This document shows positions 53,014 to 62,593 of a DNA stretch of 64,000 nucleotides, piece after piece. This DNA comes from Serripes groenlandicus (lineage: Eukaryota > Mollusca > Bivalvia > Cardiida > Cardiidae): contig JASEVX010000012.1 of NCBI GenBank assembly GCA_031761405.1, forward strand, positions 21,906,860-21,970,859, read 5' to 3'. The first letter of the stretch is position 1; the number at the start of each line of letters is the position of its first letter. The position numbers and the translations under genes are program-made. A model generated the notes under the pieces. That model made no database searches. It saw only the letters and a program-made list of their open reading frames with translations, and had not been told where the DNA came from.

Positions 53014-53148
53014 CATGTCATCGATTAAATTATTAAAAACATATTCTGCTATTGCAGAACTCGGCAGTTCTTCCATTTTGATATATTTTAATAACGAACC
53101 AGGTTTAATTGGTTGTGCAGACGGATCTTTTTCGCTTGGAGCAGACAT
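53014..53148 (-). CDS. Candidate first coding exon, minus strand
   Basis: ATG then 45 codons ending GACATG|GTAAATAA, a possible donor in phase 0. Reading on gives a stop after seven more codons. Product MSAPSEKDPSAQPIKPGSLL then KYIKMEELPSSAIAEYVFNN: polar start, then an amphipathic helix-like stretch. An in-frame upstream start at 53202 exists, but the GC-balanced region upstream looks more like a promoter/leader. Family unknown. It would be antisense to the SLC4-like gene, inside its third recognised intron. Confidence 0.4.
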
Positions 53149-53514
53149 TATTTGTGTATAAATTCCGAAGCGTGAACTCGTTGTTCCGTAAAAACTGCAC
53201 ATACCGGTGAAGTAGGCGAATTACATACGGTGTTAGGCTAATTTATTCGACCGCGATTATATTTAACGATCGGGATTTCTCTGGAAAATATGTCACTTTC
53301 ATTTTGTCTTATGATTAAAACGACGCACAGAAAATGTTCTATATTCGTTATTCCGGATTTAAATGCGTGATACGACGAACAGGAAATATTTTCATTCGTT
53401 TTTCCTGCATTTCAATGCGGTGATAATGTATTCACGCACCTTATCTGGAGCTCTGCAGATACATTGCTCTACAACGTTGGGTCGAAGGTCAGGTTTGCTA
53501 GCGTTACATAATGG

Positions 53515-53750
53515 GCACCTGTTAACTACGTCACTCACTAGTCAATGGGCGTACAACTCAAAATTCATACATGCCTGCAGACACATGAAATATATGCCTT
53601 TATTATTAAATTGATATTCTCTTGAGAATTGATTCTCTGTGTTGATTCGGCATATCTGTGAGATTTACATGGTTCTTCAGCATGGGTTCGACTTCCGTTA
53701 ACTACGTCACTCACTAGTGAATGGGCATATAACTAAAAATTCATACGCTT
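53515..53750. promoter_or_regulatory. Direct repeat with ACGTCA motifs
   Basis: GTTAACTACGTCACTCACTAGT followed by AATGGGC and AAAATTCATAC occurs at about 53520 and 53697. Each copy contains TACGTCAC, a CREB/ATF-type half site. They lie 370-550 bp upstream of the minus-strand ATG at 53148, so promoter function is possible but unproved. Confidence 0.35.
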
Positions 53751-54119
53751 GCCGACAAATGAAATTTTAATATCGAAAAAATACTAGGACTATTTAGGTG
53801 CAGCTAATGTGTATTCTAAGCGGAAGTGTAGTTTAACTGTGACTTCCGCAAAGCAACACGATCACGATAACCGCATTATTTAAATAATTCGTTAAAAATA
53901 GTAGTCATGCATAAAAACAGGAATTTGTAGGTTGTCAATGAATTTTATAAGAAGGCAGCCTATTTGGATTATTTTTAGTGTCATCTATTTCAAGGTCAAG
54001 GTCATTGTTTCTGAAGATAGTTACATTCATTAGTCGCTGACTTATATTTTTAATAGCTTTTCTGAAATGACATGGCATACGGGCGAGTTGGCAGGCGGTG
54101 TCCAGTATGTTGTCGGCTA

Positions 54120-55825
54120 AATAACGTTTTAAGAAACTTTTGTCCAATCATCACCAAATTTGGTCAGAATGTGTATTAGGACAATATCTTGGACAAGTTC
54201 GATAACTAGCCATATCGCTTTTGTCAATTGAGAGTTATCGCCCTTTAATTATAGAAATTACCTAAAATTGGTCTTGTCAGTCCAATAACTTTAAAAGCCT
54301 TTGTCCAATCATAACTAAATTTAAACATAATGTGTATTGGCATAATATCTCGGACAAGTTCGATAACTAGCAATATTACTCTATTCACTCAAGAGTAATC
54401 GGCCTTTAATTATAGAAATTACCTAAAGTTGGTTTGTCTGCTCAATAACTTTAAAAGCCTTTGTCCAATCACCACCAAATTTGTCAAAATGTGTATTGGC
54501 ATAATATCTCGGACAAGTTTGATAACCAGCCATATCGCTGTAGATCAATCGAGAGTTACTGCCCTTTAATTATAGAAATTACCTCAAATAGGTATTGTCC
54601 GATCAATAACTTTTGAAGCCTTTATCCAATCATCAATTTAGTAAGAATGTGTATTGGCATAGTATCTCGGACAAGTTTTATAACCAGCGATATTGTTTGA
54701 GTCACTCTAAGAGTTATTGCTCTTTAATGACAGAAATTACCTTAAATCGGTCTTGTCAGCTCAATAACTTTAGAAACCTTTGTCCAGTTACCACCAAACT
54801 TGATCAGAATATGTATTGGCAGAATATCTCGAACAAGTCCGATTACCAGCCATATCGCTACATTCACTGGAGAGTTATTGCCCTTTAATTATAGAAATTA
54901 CCTCAAATCGGTCTTGTCCGATCAATAACTTGTGAAGCCTTTATCCAATCATCACCAAATTTAGACAATATGTTTATGGGCAGAATATCATGGTTCAGGT
55001 TCGATAACTAACCACGTTATCTTAGTTACTACACACTTATGACCCTCGAAATGGCCAAAACTGTATTAACAGTGCCCGCTCTCTAAATTTGCCTGACGTA
55101 CAACCAATTATCACTATACAGTCAAACTTGCAATCAGCAGCCACCCAAGGGACATGATAAATCTGGCTGCTTAAGACAGGTGGCTGCTGATCACAAATTT
55201 CATGACTTGGTCGTATTTGTTCAAGTTTTGTCAGTTCACATAATATTACATGTAACTGTTAGGAATAGTCATTACATTACAAATAGTAAATTGTCTTTAT
55301 AAACTTGTATTTAAACATTGTTATGAAGATTTGTAGCTTTTTTCTATTAAGTTTTTCATTGTGCTATCTATTTTTAGTTTAAACCGACGTTTACAACTAA
55401 CTTGACTATCAAATATTTTTTTACTTCACTTTGAAATTCGCCGAATAACGTATCCGGAAAAAATAGCGTCTACGTCTACAACTTGCCAAAATTTTACTCA
55501 ATATTCTTTAGATTTAAAATGGAAATGAGACTATAAATTTACTTGGGGATTCCAAGTGGACATTAACTTTCATTTTAACATATAAATGTACTATCTTTTT
55601 CAATTTATCAATTTTGCCCGACATCGTAAACAGAAAAGAAACCAAAATTGCATCTTCTTGTTGACGAATCATGAAACTATCATTCGGCACACTTCGGCTG
55701 TTTTCGGTACCCTAGATATAACATGTAAACAGCTTAAGCGTATGAAAAAAACGATAATGTGATTGTCACAGTATGCTTTAAAAAAACCAGGACGGGCGTA
55801 TTTTGTGACATTTGGCACTCTTGTT
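54120..55825 (+). mobile_element. Rolling-circle-like element with about 158-bp repeats
   Basis: Six units, each with CCTTTGTCCAATCATCACC, TGTATTGGCATAATATCTCGG, ACAAGTTCGATAACTAGCC and GCCCTTTAATTATAGAAATTACC, at intervals of about 158 bp from 54120 to 55010. After 800 bp of other sequence comes a 3' end GGACGGGCGTATTTTGTGAC..GGCACTCTTGTTT. The 5' end is not identified. Confidence 0.6.
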
Positions 55826-56573
55826 TTGTTTTATTTATGAAGACATTTAAAAAAAAATCAAGTTGAATTCTCCTTTTAATAGCAATTTTAACTTACTGAA
55901 TGTTACTTTCATGTTCAAAGAGATGTCTTGATTTGTGAAGAATGCATTTAATAATGTTTATCCATGTATATATCTAAAATATGAACTGTTTCTAAGCTAA
56001 AACTGTTGATCACGTGTCACGAATTTAAGCTTACATACTCGCGAATTGCGAGTAAAATAGTTGGGCCGACTAATATGCATTTCTAATCGTCGATCTTTTA
56101 CAGGGTTATTTCTTTGACAAATCGCGGTAAATGCAGTAAATTTTTGAGAAGTATACTTTCAGTTTTGCAATATTAGCGGAAGTTTAAAATCGAAACATGT
56201 CTCGTGCGCATGCCTATTCAACGAACCCAACATTGATGACGTTTACCGCATACATTTGGGCTTTCGGAAGTCTAAAATTAGTTTTAATTTACATATCGCA
56301 AATACGATTGGCTGTAATGGTCACATGTATATTTTGGGTTTCCCCAAGTTGTATTCACTATGGAGATAGAAGAAATGGATGTTTTTGCACTTAAAGCACA
56401 CCCTCTACATGATGAAAAGGGCTGTGACCTATCCAAAAAAATCATTTCTGTGTTTATATGTTTACACTTGAGACCTAAAAAACATTGATATGATAGAACT
56501 CTTCAAATTGAAGAGCATATGCAAAATAACAAGGTCACCGATTTAGGTCAGTCACTGAAACAGGGGGGGGAGA
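55826..56573. other. No recognised feature
   Basis: AT-rich with one patch of GCGAATTGCGAG-like sequence. The frame at 56197-56394 opens with a plausible ATG but has no recognisable content. Confidence 0.4.
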
Positions 56574-56876
56574 CAGTTACTTTGTACCCTAGTTATTTTG
56601 TACCCTCTATATTTTGGTTATTTCGTACCCTAGTTATTTTGTACCCTCTATATTTCGGTTATTTCGTACCCTAGTGTCATTTATTTTGTAACCAACGATA
56701 GTTTACAGATAAATTAATTTGAATCATAATGTATTTCAAAATATTTAGTGGTATTGTACATGATAAAAAATATTAGTTTAATGTTTTTTATGTCATTTCG
56801 TAACAGCTTTTGTTATAATAACAATGTGTTATGTTTGACAAAGGTATTAACAGATTGGCTTTTAATTGTTTCTCAG

Positions 56877-56978
56877 CGTGCCTTTAAGTACATCATTCAA
56901 CAGAATGAGAAGACAACTCAATCAGCTATTGAAAGAACATTTCGAGACGTGCCATGTGGATGTGCAGAAGAGTGTTAA
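56877..56978 (+). CDS. Candidate terminal exon, unknown product
   Basis: Acceptor TTTTAATTGTTTCTCAG| precedes 33 codons and a stop: RAFKYIIQQNEKTTQSAIER then TFRDVPCGCAEEC. AATAAA follows at 57136. The short Cys-rich end has no recognised family. Its place between the terminal repeats suggests a transposon gene or captured exon. Confidence 0.35.
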   Translation, partial: RAFKYIIQQNEKTTQSAIERTFRDVPCGCAEEC

Positions 56979-57544
56979 ATATCCCAGACATTATGAGACC
57001 TAGTTCATCCAAAATATGGTGTTGGTCTCAATTGTTGTGTGAGATGCTTCAAGTCATATGATAGACAATATTTACATAAGTAATCAGTTTGCCTTCTTTC
57101 CTTTAAGGTATATGTAATTAAATTGATACGTCTTGAATAAAATTGATTTAATCATATATACCATGTTGTTTATTTACCTTATTAATTGTTGAGAGTGTTT
57201 CGTTGCACACAAAAAAGATACATGCATAACATATTTAATTAAATATGCGGTGCATCAAATAAAGTGACAAAGGCATCTTTCACAGTTGGCAAGACATTCC
57301 GATAAAAATGAAGGGTTTTTGCAAACTATTAAAAAAAATACCAACTTTAACTGATTATGTGGAGCATGTGTTCTTAACTATCATTGATTATTACACTTCA
57401 AACATTAAATGTAATAATATGAATTGCCAAAATCATGAAGTCAATATTCCATCATATAACCTTTTATAACGTGAAATGAATATGCAAAGTGAAGTCTTGT
57501 GTATTTAATGTGTTGGATAAATGAAATATTTAGACGGAACGAAT

Positions 57545-58261
57545 GTTCAAGGTAAGTTTGAAACTTACAACACTTATTCACCATCATTATCTTCATCAAC
57601 AGACAAGAGTACATAACTCTGTCAAGGTTTTTGTAAGAATTATGGCCCTTTTTCGACTTAGAATTTTGGTTAAGTTTTTTGTACCAATTCCCTTTTTGTC
57701 AAAACCATCGAAACTAACAACATTTTTTCACTATCATTACCTCCATCAACAGACAAGAGTACATAATTCTGTCAAGTTTATTTAAAGAATGATGGCCCTT
57801 TTTTGACTTAGAATTTTGGTTTCAGTTTTTCGTACCACCCCAATTTTGTTAAAATCCATTAGAGATATAGCTTACACACTTACAATACTTATTAACCATC
57901 ATAACCTCCATCCACAGTCAAGAGTACATAACTCTGTCAAGAATTATGGCCCCCTTTCGATTTAGAATTTTGGTTGAGTTAATCATACCAAATCAATTTT
58001 TGTTTCAAAACATTTAGAGATATAGCTTAAACACTTACAATATCTTTTTACCATCAAAATCTCCACCGATAGCCAAGAGTGCATAATTCAGTGAAGGTTT
58101 TTGTAAAAATTAGGATCCTTTAACGAAAAGGATCGACTTATAAAGTACTTTGCTTATAAATATTATGATAAAGTAATTGCTTATGTTTTCCGACCACCCA
58201 AAATAGTTTTGTTTGGCAAGCATGAAAAAGTCGAGCATGCTGTCCTCTGACAGCTCTTGTT
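57545..58261 (+). mobile_element. Rolling-circle-like element, 3' part with about 155-bp repeats
   Basis: Four units contain CAAGAGTACATAACTCTGTCAAG and GACTTAGAATTTTGGTT. Ends GAGCATGCTGTCCTCTGACAG then CTCTTGTTT, matching the 3' hairpin of the 31429 element. The AGCTCGACT 5' end is missing. Confidence 0.65.
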
Positions 58262-58370
58262 TAACAATTTCTCCATTATGATGCCTTCCTGCCTTTTCCA
58301 GCTATCAATGGCATAAAAATCACATACCTTATACTAAAACAAGTTACGAGTTACATTTTTAGCTCGACTT

Positions 58371-58508
58371 TTGAAAAAACGAGAGCTATTGTCATGACCC
58401 TGGCGTCGGCGGCGGCGTGGTCGTCCGGTTAAGGTTTTTTGTTAAGCTCAGCTTTTTTGTTTCTGTTTTCTATCAGTTGAGCGTCTGTGCCGTACGCGGT
58501 GCTCTTGT
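58371..58508 (+). mobile_element. Very short rolling-circle-like element
   Basis: AGCTCGACTTTTG..CGAGAGCT start, GGCGTCGGCGGCGGCGTGG, and a 3' end GCGGTGCTCTTGTT within 138 bp: the two ends of the family with almost no interior. Confidence 0.65.
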
Positions 58509-58888
58509 TCTAGACAATTATAAGATTTGCAGGAATTAATCCAAGGCATAATGTTGGTTACACTAGGGTACGAAATAACCGAAATATAGAGGGTAAAAAA
58601 TAACTAGGGTACGATTAACCGAAATAGAGAGGGTTCAAAATAACTAGGGTACGAAGTAACTGTATTCTGAATCGGGCAGTGTACGATTTATATGTTCTCA
58701 TTTATATTAGTTTTCAAAACATCCGATCCTAGCAGGAAAATAATTTAAAATGATTCCAAGCAGGAATCGAGAATGATACTCTAGATTCCTGTTTCCAATT
58801 TAAAAACAATAGCTCGTCAGTTTTCATGAATTACTTTTCTTCATTTGGTTTTACTCAAGGTGTACAGTGCTGGAAAATATCATTTTTT

Positions 58889-59216
58889 TTTCATATTTAA
58901 CTTTTGAACATAAGCTTAAATCTCATTTATCGATGCAATCTTCACCAGAACACCATGAACCTGTATTGTTTGGGACTTGTTCTGTGTGTTATTTAGCTAA
59001 TGCATCATGTGAGAGAGCTTTTTCCACAATGAACAGAATAAATCTGACGTTGCCTTGATTCATGACCCAAAACCTGCTGTGACAAGATGGTGGTTGTCTG
59101 GACTAAGACAGAAAAGACCCCATACTCTGCCATATGGAGCCAGAAAATGAGACACAGTTTCTAGACTGCTGTATATCTGACACAGTCTCAGCAGCTTCTT
59201 TTCACAGCATAATTAT
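58889..59216 (+). pseudogene. hAT transposase C-terminal fragment, second deleted copy
   Basis: Encodes ANASCERAFSTMNRI, the characteristic SCERxFSxMxxI core of the hAT dimerisation domain. The next helix, kept at 17.6 kb, is deleted (AATCTGAC joined to GTTGCCTTGATTCATGACCC). Downstream, TGACAAGATGGTGGTTGTCTGG continues the element. No terminal repeats were found here. Confidence 0.75.
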
Positions 59217-59467
59217 ATTCAATGAAGGACATTCACTTCGTTGACAAAAAATGCAATTTATGATACATTTTCACTTGACCCCACCCCTGATGTTCCAATA
59301 TGCCCATCAGTTGATAACTGTTTTTTCAAATACTATAATGTAAGTGGTATGCATCACTGCAGTATGGATTTCTGGCGACATTGATGCGTTGTATCAACTT
59401 TCTCTTGTCTATATTATGGACACAATTTAAAACTGCTTTCATGTCTATAAATTAACATCCTTTACAG

Positions 59468-59718
59468 GCCACAGAAGAGCTTCTTTTCCCCACATACATG
59501 TTCCTTTGAAGTCACTCCACAGTCATTCTTCAAAAAATCTGGCAAAACTGGAAGAAAAGCATGAAGAACCAGAACCAGAACCACCAAAGAAAAGGAAGAA
59601 GAAAAGGAAGAAAAAGAAGAAAGTAAAAGTACCAAAGAAATCCAAATCCAGTATTTTTCCATCAAAAGCAGCCATTCTCTCTCCATCTATTCCTGAAGTG
59701 GAGAATGAAGAGTACTCG
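59468..59718 (+). CDS. SLC4 anion-exchanger-like gene, fourth recognised exon
   Basis: Acceptor AACATCCTTTACAG| and donor GAGTACTCG|GTAAGG flank 251 bp. With the base carried from the 51775 exon the first codon is AGC, giving DIKS-HRRASFPHIHVPLKSL. A His-rich HRxxSxHxHxPL motif followed by a Lys/Arg-rich stretch and a Pro/Ile/Glu-rich end is the layout of the AE2/AE3 N-terminal region upstream of the conserved cytoplasmic domain. Here the basic tract (PPKKRKKKRKKKKKVKVPKK) is long. It ends in phase 0. The catalytic membrane domain must lie beyond the window. Confidence 0.82.
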
Positions 59719-59794
59719 GTAAGGGACATAACTCATTTTGGCCACTAATGCAGAGCTATAGATAAGGGTGTATTTCATTGTCCTTAATTGTCTA

Positions 59795-59945
59795 TTTAAA
59801 CTCCAAACCCTATATTGTGGGTACTCCATAGAACTGTTTCAGTGATAGGATTCTTATGATTGCCAGAGAATTGGCTTTATTTGAGTACTAAGTGAGATAT
59901 TGTAGGAAAAGGACTTTTTTATTCCTCCTTTTCTAGTTCTCTGCA
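59795..59945 (+). repeat. Foldback repeat, decayed
   Basis: AAACCCTATATTGTGGGTACTCC, later ATTTGAGTACTAAGTGAGATATTG and CTTTTCTAGTTCTCTG: the family parts are present but the arms no longer pair well. Confidence 0.45.
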
Positions 59946-60027
59946 TGTTGGCATATTATTATTTTCCTAATTTGATGGCTTCTGGGATTTGGCTTTCATA
60001 AGGCACATTTGCTTGTTTATCTGATAT

Positions 60028-60273
60028 CGAGGGCTTGGCGTGAAACGGTTGTAACTAAAATACGTAATTTTTTACCAATGTTAATCACCTTGCCATACAG
60101 TCTTTAAAAGAGTTAAATCATTTTTCTTAGTAAACAATGGAAATTTAGGTGCCATTGCTCGTTCTGAGCAATGGCACCTAAATTTGCATTGTTTACAAAT
60201 GAGTCAAAATTGCCCCTAAACCAGTGTTTTCAAAGTAGGTTTTTAGTTACAACCGTTTCACGCCAAGCCCTCG
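60028..60273 (+). mobile_element. CGAGGGCTTGG MITE, copy C (246 bp)
   Basis: Same length and orientation as the 37-kb copy, flanked by ATAT on both sides. Hairpin apex CATTGCTCGTTCTGAGCAATG perfect as two arms around GTTC. Confidence 0.95.
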
Positions 60274-60354
60274 ATATGATATTTCGGAAATTGTCTTTTT
60301 CCCAGTAAAAAGTCTAAAAATATTGAAGATATAAGGATGAATTGATTTTGAGAC

Positions 60355-60450
60355 AAGATTGAAAACATTGTTTGAAGAGGGGAAATTGCCCCTTTGAGCA
60401 GTTTTTCTGTTTCCCATGTTTTCAAATGTTGTCTATCATCAAACTAAGAC
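60355..60450 (-). mobile_element. TTAA MITE fragment
   Basis: GATTGAAAACATTGTTTG, GGGGAAATTGCCCCTTTGAGC, CATGTTTTCAAATGTTGTC. Confidence 0.45.
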
Positions 60451-60502
60451 ATATCCATTTTTGTCAACCTCTTCACTGAACTCATTGAACTGGAAAACCT
60501 GT

Positions 60503-60731
60503 TTAAACCTTTCCCACGTGCGACATATCTGCAGCAGAAGACTTTGAAAACATCTAGAAAAGGTTAAGGAATATCTCTGAAAATGAAGGTATAATTACTG
60601 AAAAAGGTTGAAAACATTGTGACAAAAGGAAAAACTGCTTCTTTTGAGCAATTTATCCTTTTGACACAATGTTTCCGATAGTCGTCTGATGTAGAGGCGT
60701 CAACATGCGTCTACAAGTGGGAAAGGGTTAA
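60503..60731 (-). mobile_element. TTAA MITE, full length
   Basis: TTAAACCTTTCCCACGTGC to GTGGGAAAGGGTTAA. Hairpin apex AACTGCTTCTTTTGAGC is mismatched. Confidence 0.92.
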
Positions 60732-61199
60732 TTAAGGCACTTTGCCCTTGCTTTTTACTAGATAACACAACATGGATCATAATGCTTTGACACGCAAACT
60801 ACTCTGCAAAACAGATTTTACTCCTGTAACTTTATTTCATGCTTAACTTATCTAACTTTGCAAATCTAAGCTCAAGCTTTTCAAAAGTCTATAAAATAGA
60901 GAAATTGCTTATCATGATTAGCGTTGCCATTCTTAGCACATGATGTCTGCAGCCTTTCTTTCACATTTGTCTTCAATTTTAGCCATATAATTTGTCAACG
61001 GTAAGTTTTGATTGAAGTAGAATAGAATGTGTTTTAGGCTACTTGAGTGCAATGTCATACCACTCTTTTCTCTCGTAAAAAAATCAACTGAGGATGTTAA
61101 CTTTTGTTCCTGTGATGTTTTATGAAATTGTTTTTATTCCTTTCCATCATGCAGAGGGCCTTTGAGAACATTTATACAAAAGGAGAATTATTAGAATAT
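60732..61199. other. No recognised feature
   Basis: AT-rich, with a single MITE-like GAGAAATTGCTTATCATG near 60900 but no ends. Confidence 0.4.
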
Positions 61200-61397
61200 T
61201 TAACCCCTTTCCCTCATATGACAATTCTGCAGCAGACGACTTTGAACGTATTTTGTCAAAACAGAAAATCTCCATAATTGAATGGATAACCTATGACAAA
61301 AAGTGGAAAACATAGTGGCAAAAGGAGAAATTGCACGATTTGTGCAATTTCTTCTTTTGTCACTATGTTTCCAAAAAGCCGTCTGCTGCAGAGTTAA
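61200..61397 (-). mobile_element. TTAA MITE, right end deleted
   Basis: TTAACCCCTTTCCCTCATATG, apex GCACGATTTGTGC, then GTCTGCTGCAGAGTTAA: about 32 bp including the right CCCTTTCCC end are missing. Confidence 0.88.
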
Positions 61398-61570
61398 TTT
61401 CGTTATTGAATTTTTTTTTTGCAATTCTCCTCATTTGTATGGCTCAATCTTTCAGTGCCAGATGGTTTTTCATTTTCGGCAGAATGAGTTACTTTTCATT
61501 TCATCACAATAAATTATTTCATTTTCAGCATGGCTTTTTTTCCCTATTTAAAAAGCCATAAAATTATAGG

Positions 61571-61800
61571 TTAACACTTTCCCTCATACGACAATTCTGC
61601 AGCAGACGACTTTTAACATATTTTGTCAAAAAATAGAAAATCTCTATAATTGAAGGGATAACCTATGACTAAAAGTGGAAAACATTGTGGCAAAAGGAGA
61701 AATTGCACGTTTTGTGCAATTTCTTCTTCTGTCACTATGTTTTCAAAAAGCAGTCTGCTGCAGAGGCGTCAGAAAGCATCTATATGAGGGAAAGGGTTAC
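61571..61800 (-). mobile_element. TTAA MITE, full length (230 bp)
   Basis: TTAACACTTTCCCTCATACG to GAGGGAAAGGGTTAC. Apex GCACGTTTTGTGC. Confidence 0.95.
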
Positions 61801-62030
61801 CACTTTCTCCCATACAGATGCTTTTTTAGGCCTCTGCAGCAAACGACTTTCGAAAACATTCGTGCAAAAATGAGAAATTGCTCATGATGAGCAGTATCTC
61901 CTTTTACCACAATGTTCTCAACTCTGTTCAATAATTATACTTTCACTTTTAAAGATATTCCATTTTTTTTTTATTGGATTTTTTTTTTAAATCGTCTGCT
62001 GCAGATTAGTTATATGTGGGAAAGAGTTAA
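61797..62030 (+). mobile_element. TTAA MITE, full length
   Basis: TTACCACTTTCTCCCATAC to GTGGGAAAGAGTTAA. It shares TTAC with the previous copy, so the two abut at one target site. Confidence 0.9.
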
Positions 62031-62241
62031 GTGTATAGCTTGGTAAGCATTACAGAGGTATCATGAATCTATGTCAAGGGAACACAAATAAAATACATTG
62101 ATTGAATTACCATGATTGAGTATATTCTGAACTTTGCCAGCGAGATGCTCACAGAATTTCATTGTCCCATTCTTTGCCAACTCTACAAGTGGCAGTCATA
62201 ACTTTCTTAATTGCACACCATGCACACACAGTTGCCTGAAT

Positions 62242-62593
62242 TTAATCCTTTCTCGTATGCAGATGCAGTTTCAACAGACGACTCGACTCGAAAACATACC
62301 GAGCAATTTCTCTGTTTGCCACAATGTTGTGAACTCTATTTACTTTATATACTTTCATAAATAGAGACTTCTCCATTTTTTCCCAGTTTAAAGAATGAAT
62401 CTGTAGAAGACGACTTTGAGACTGTCTGGAGAAAAAGTTTGGAAATCTTTCTAAATAAAAGTATAATTTTAGAATAGTGTAAAAAACATTGTTGGTGAAG
62501 GAGAAACTGCTCAAGATGAGCAATTTCTTCTTTCCCCACAATGTTTTTAGACGTCATCTGCTGCACATGCGTCTACATTTGGGAAAGTGTTAA
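62242..62593. mobile_element. Two diverged TTAA MITE copies
   Basis: A + copy (TTAATCCTTTCTCGTATGC to about 62386, hairpin left arm lost) is joined to a - copy (AATGAATCTGTAGAAGACGAC.. apex GCTCAAGATGAGC ..TTGGGAAAGTGTTAA). Confidence 0.75.

Larger units (their letters stand above)
56574..58662 (+). mobile_element. 2.1-kb element with tandem-repeat terminal inverted repeats
   Basis: Left end CAGTTACTTTGTACCCTAG.. (56574-56677) and right end (58560-58662) are about 104-bp inverted repeats. Each is built from two and a half units of GTTATTTCGTACCCTAG and GTTATTTTGTACCCTCTATA. Inside are a spliced-looking terminal exon, an AATAAA site and rolling-circle-type repeats. The superfamily is unclear and no clear target duplication was seen. 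Confidence 0.65.

Noticed and set aside
59462..59729. Two minus-strand open frames rich in Ser, Phe and Leu
   Set aside because: Shadows of the Lys/Glu-rich + strand exon at 59468-59718, which has splice sites and consistent phase.
7881..62000. A recurring peptide of the type EIAHxEQFLLLPQCFQ in many short open frames on both strands, looking like a conserved protein family
   Set aside because: It is the translation of the TTAA-MITE hairpin (GAAATTGC..GCAATTTCTCCTTTTGCCACAATGTTTTC). The same DNA is conserved in non-coding copies, with stops and frameshifts at the edges.
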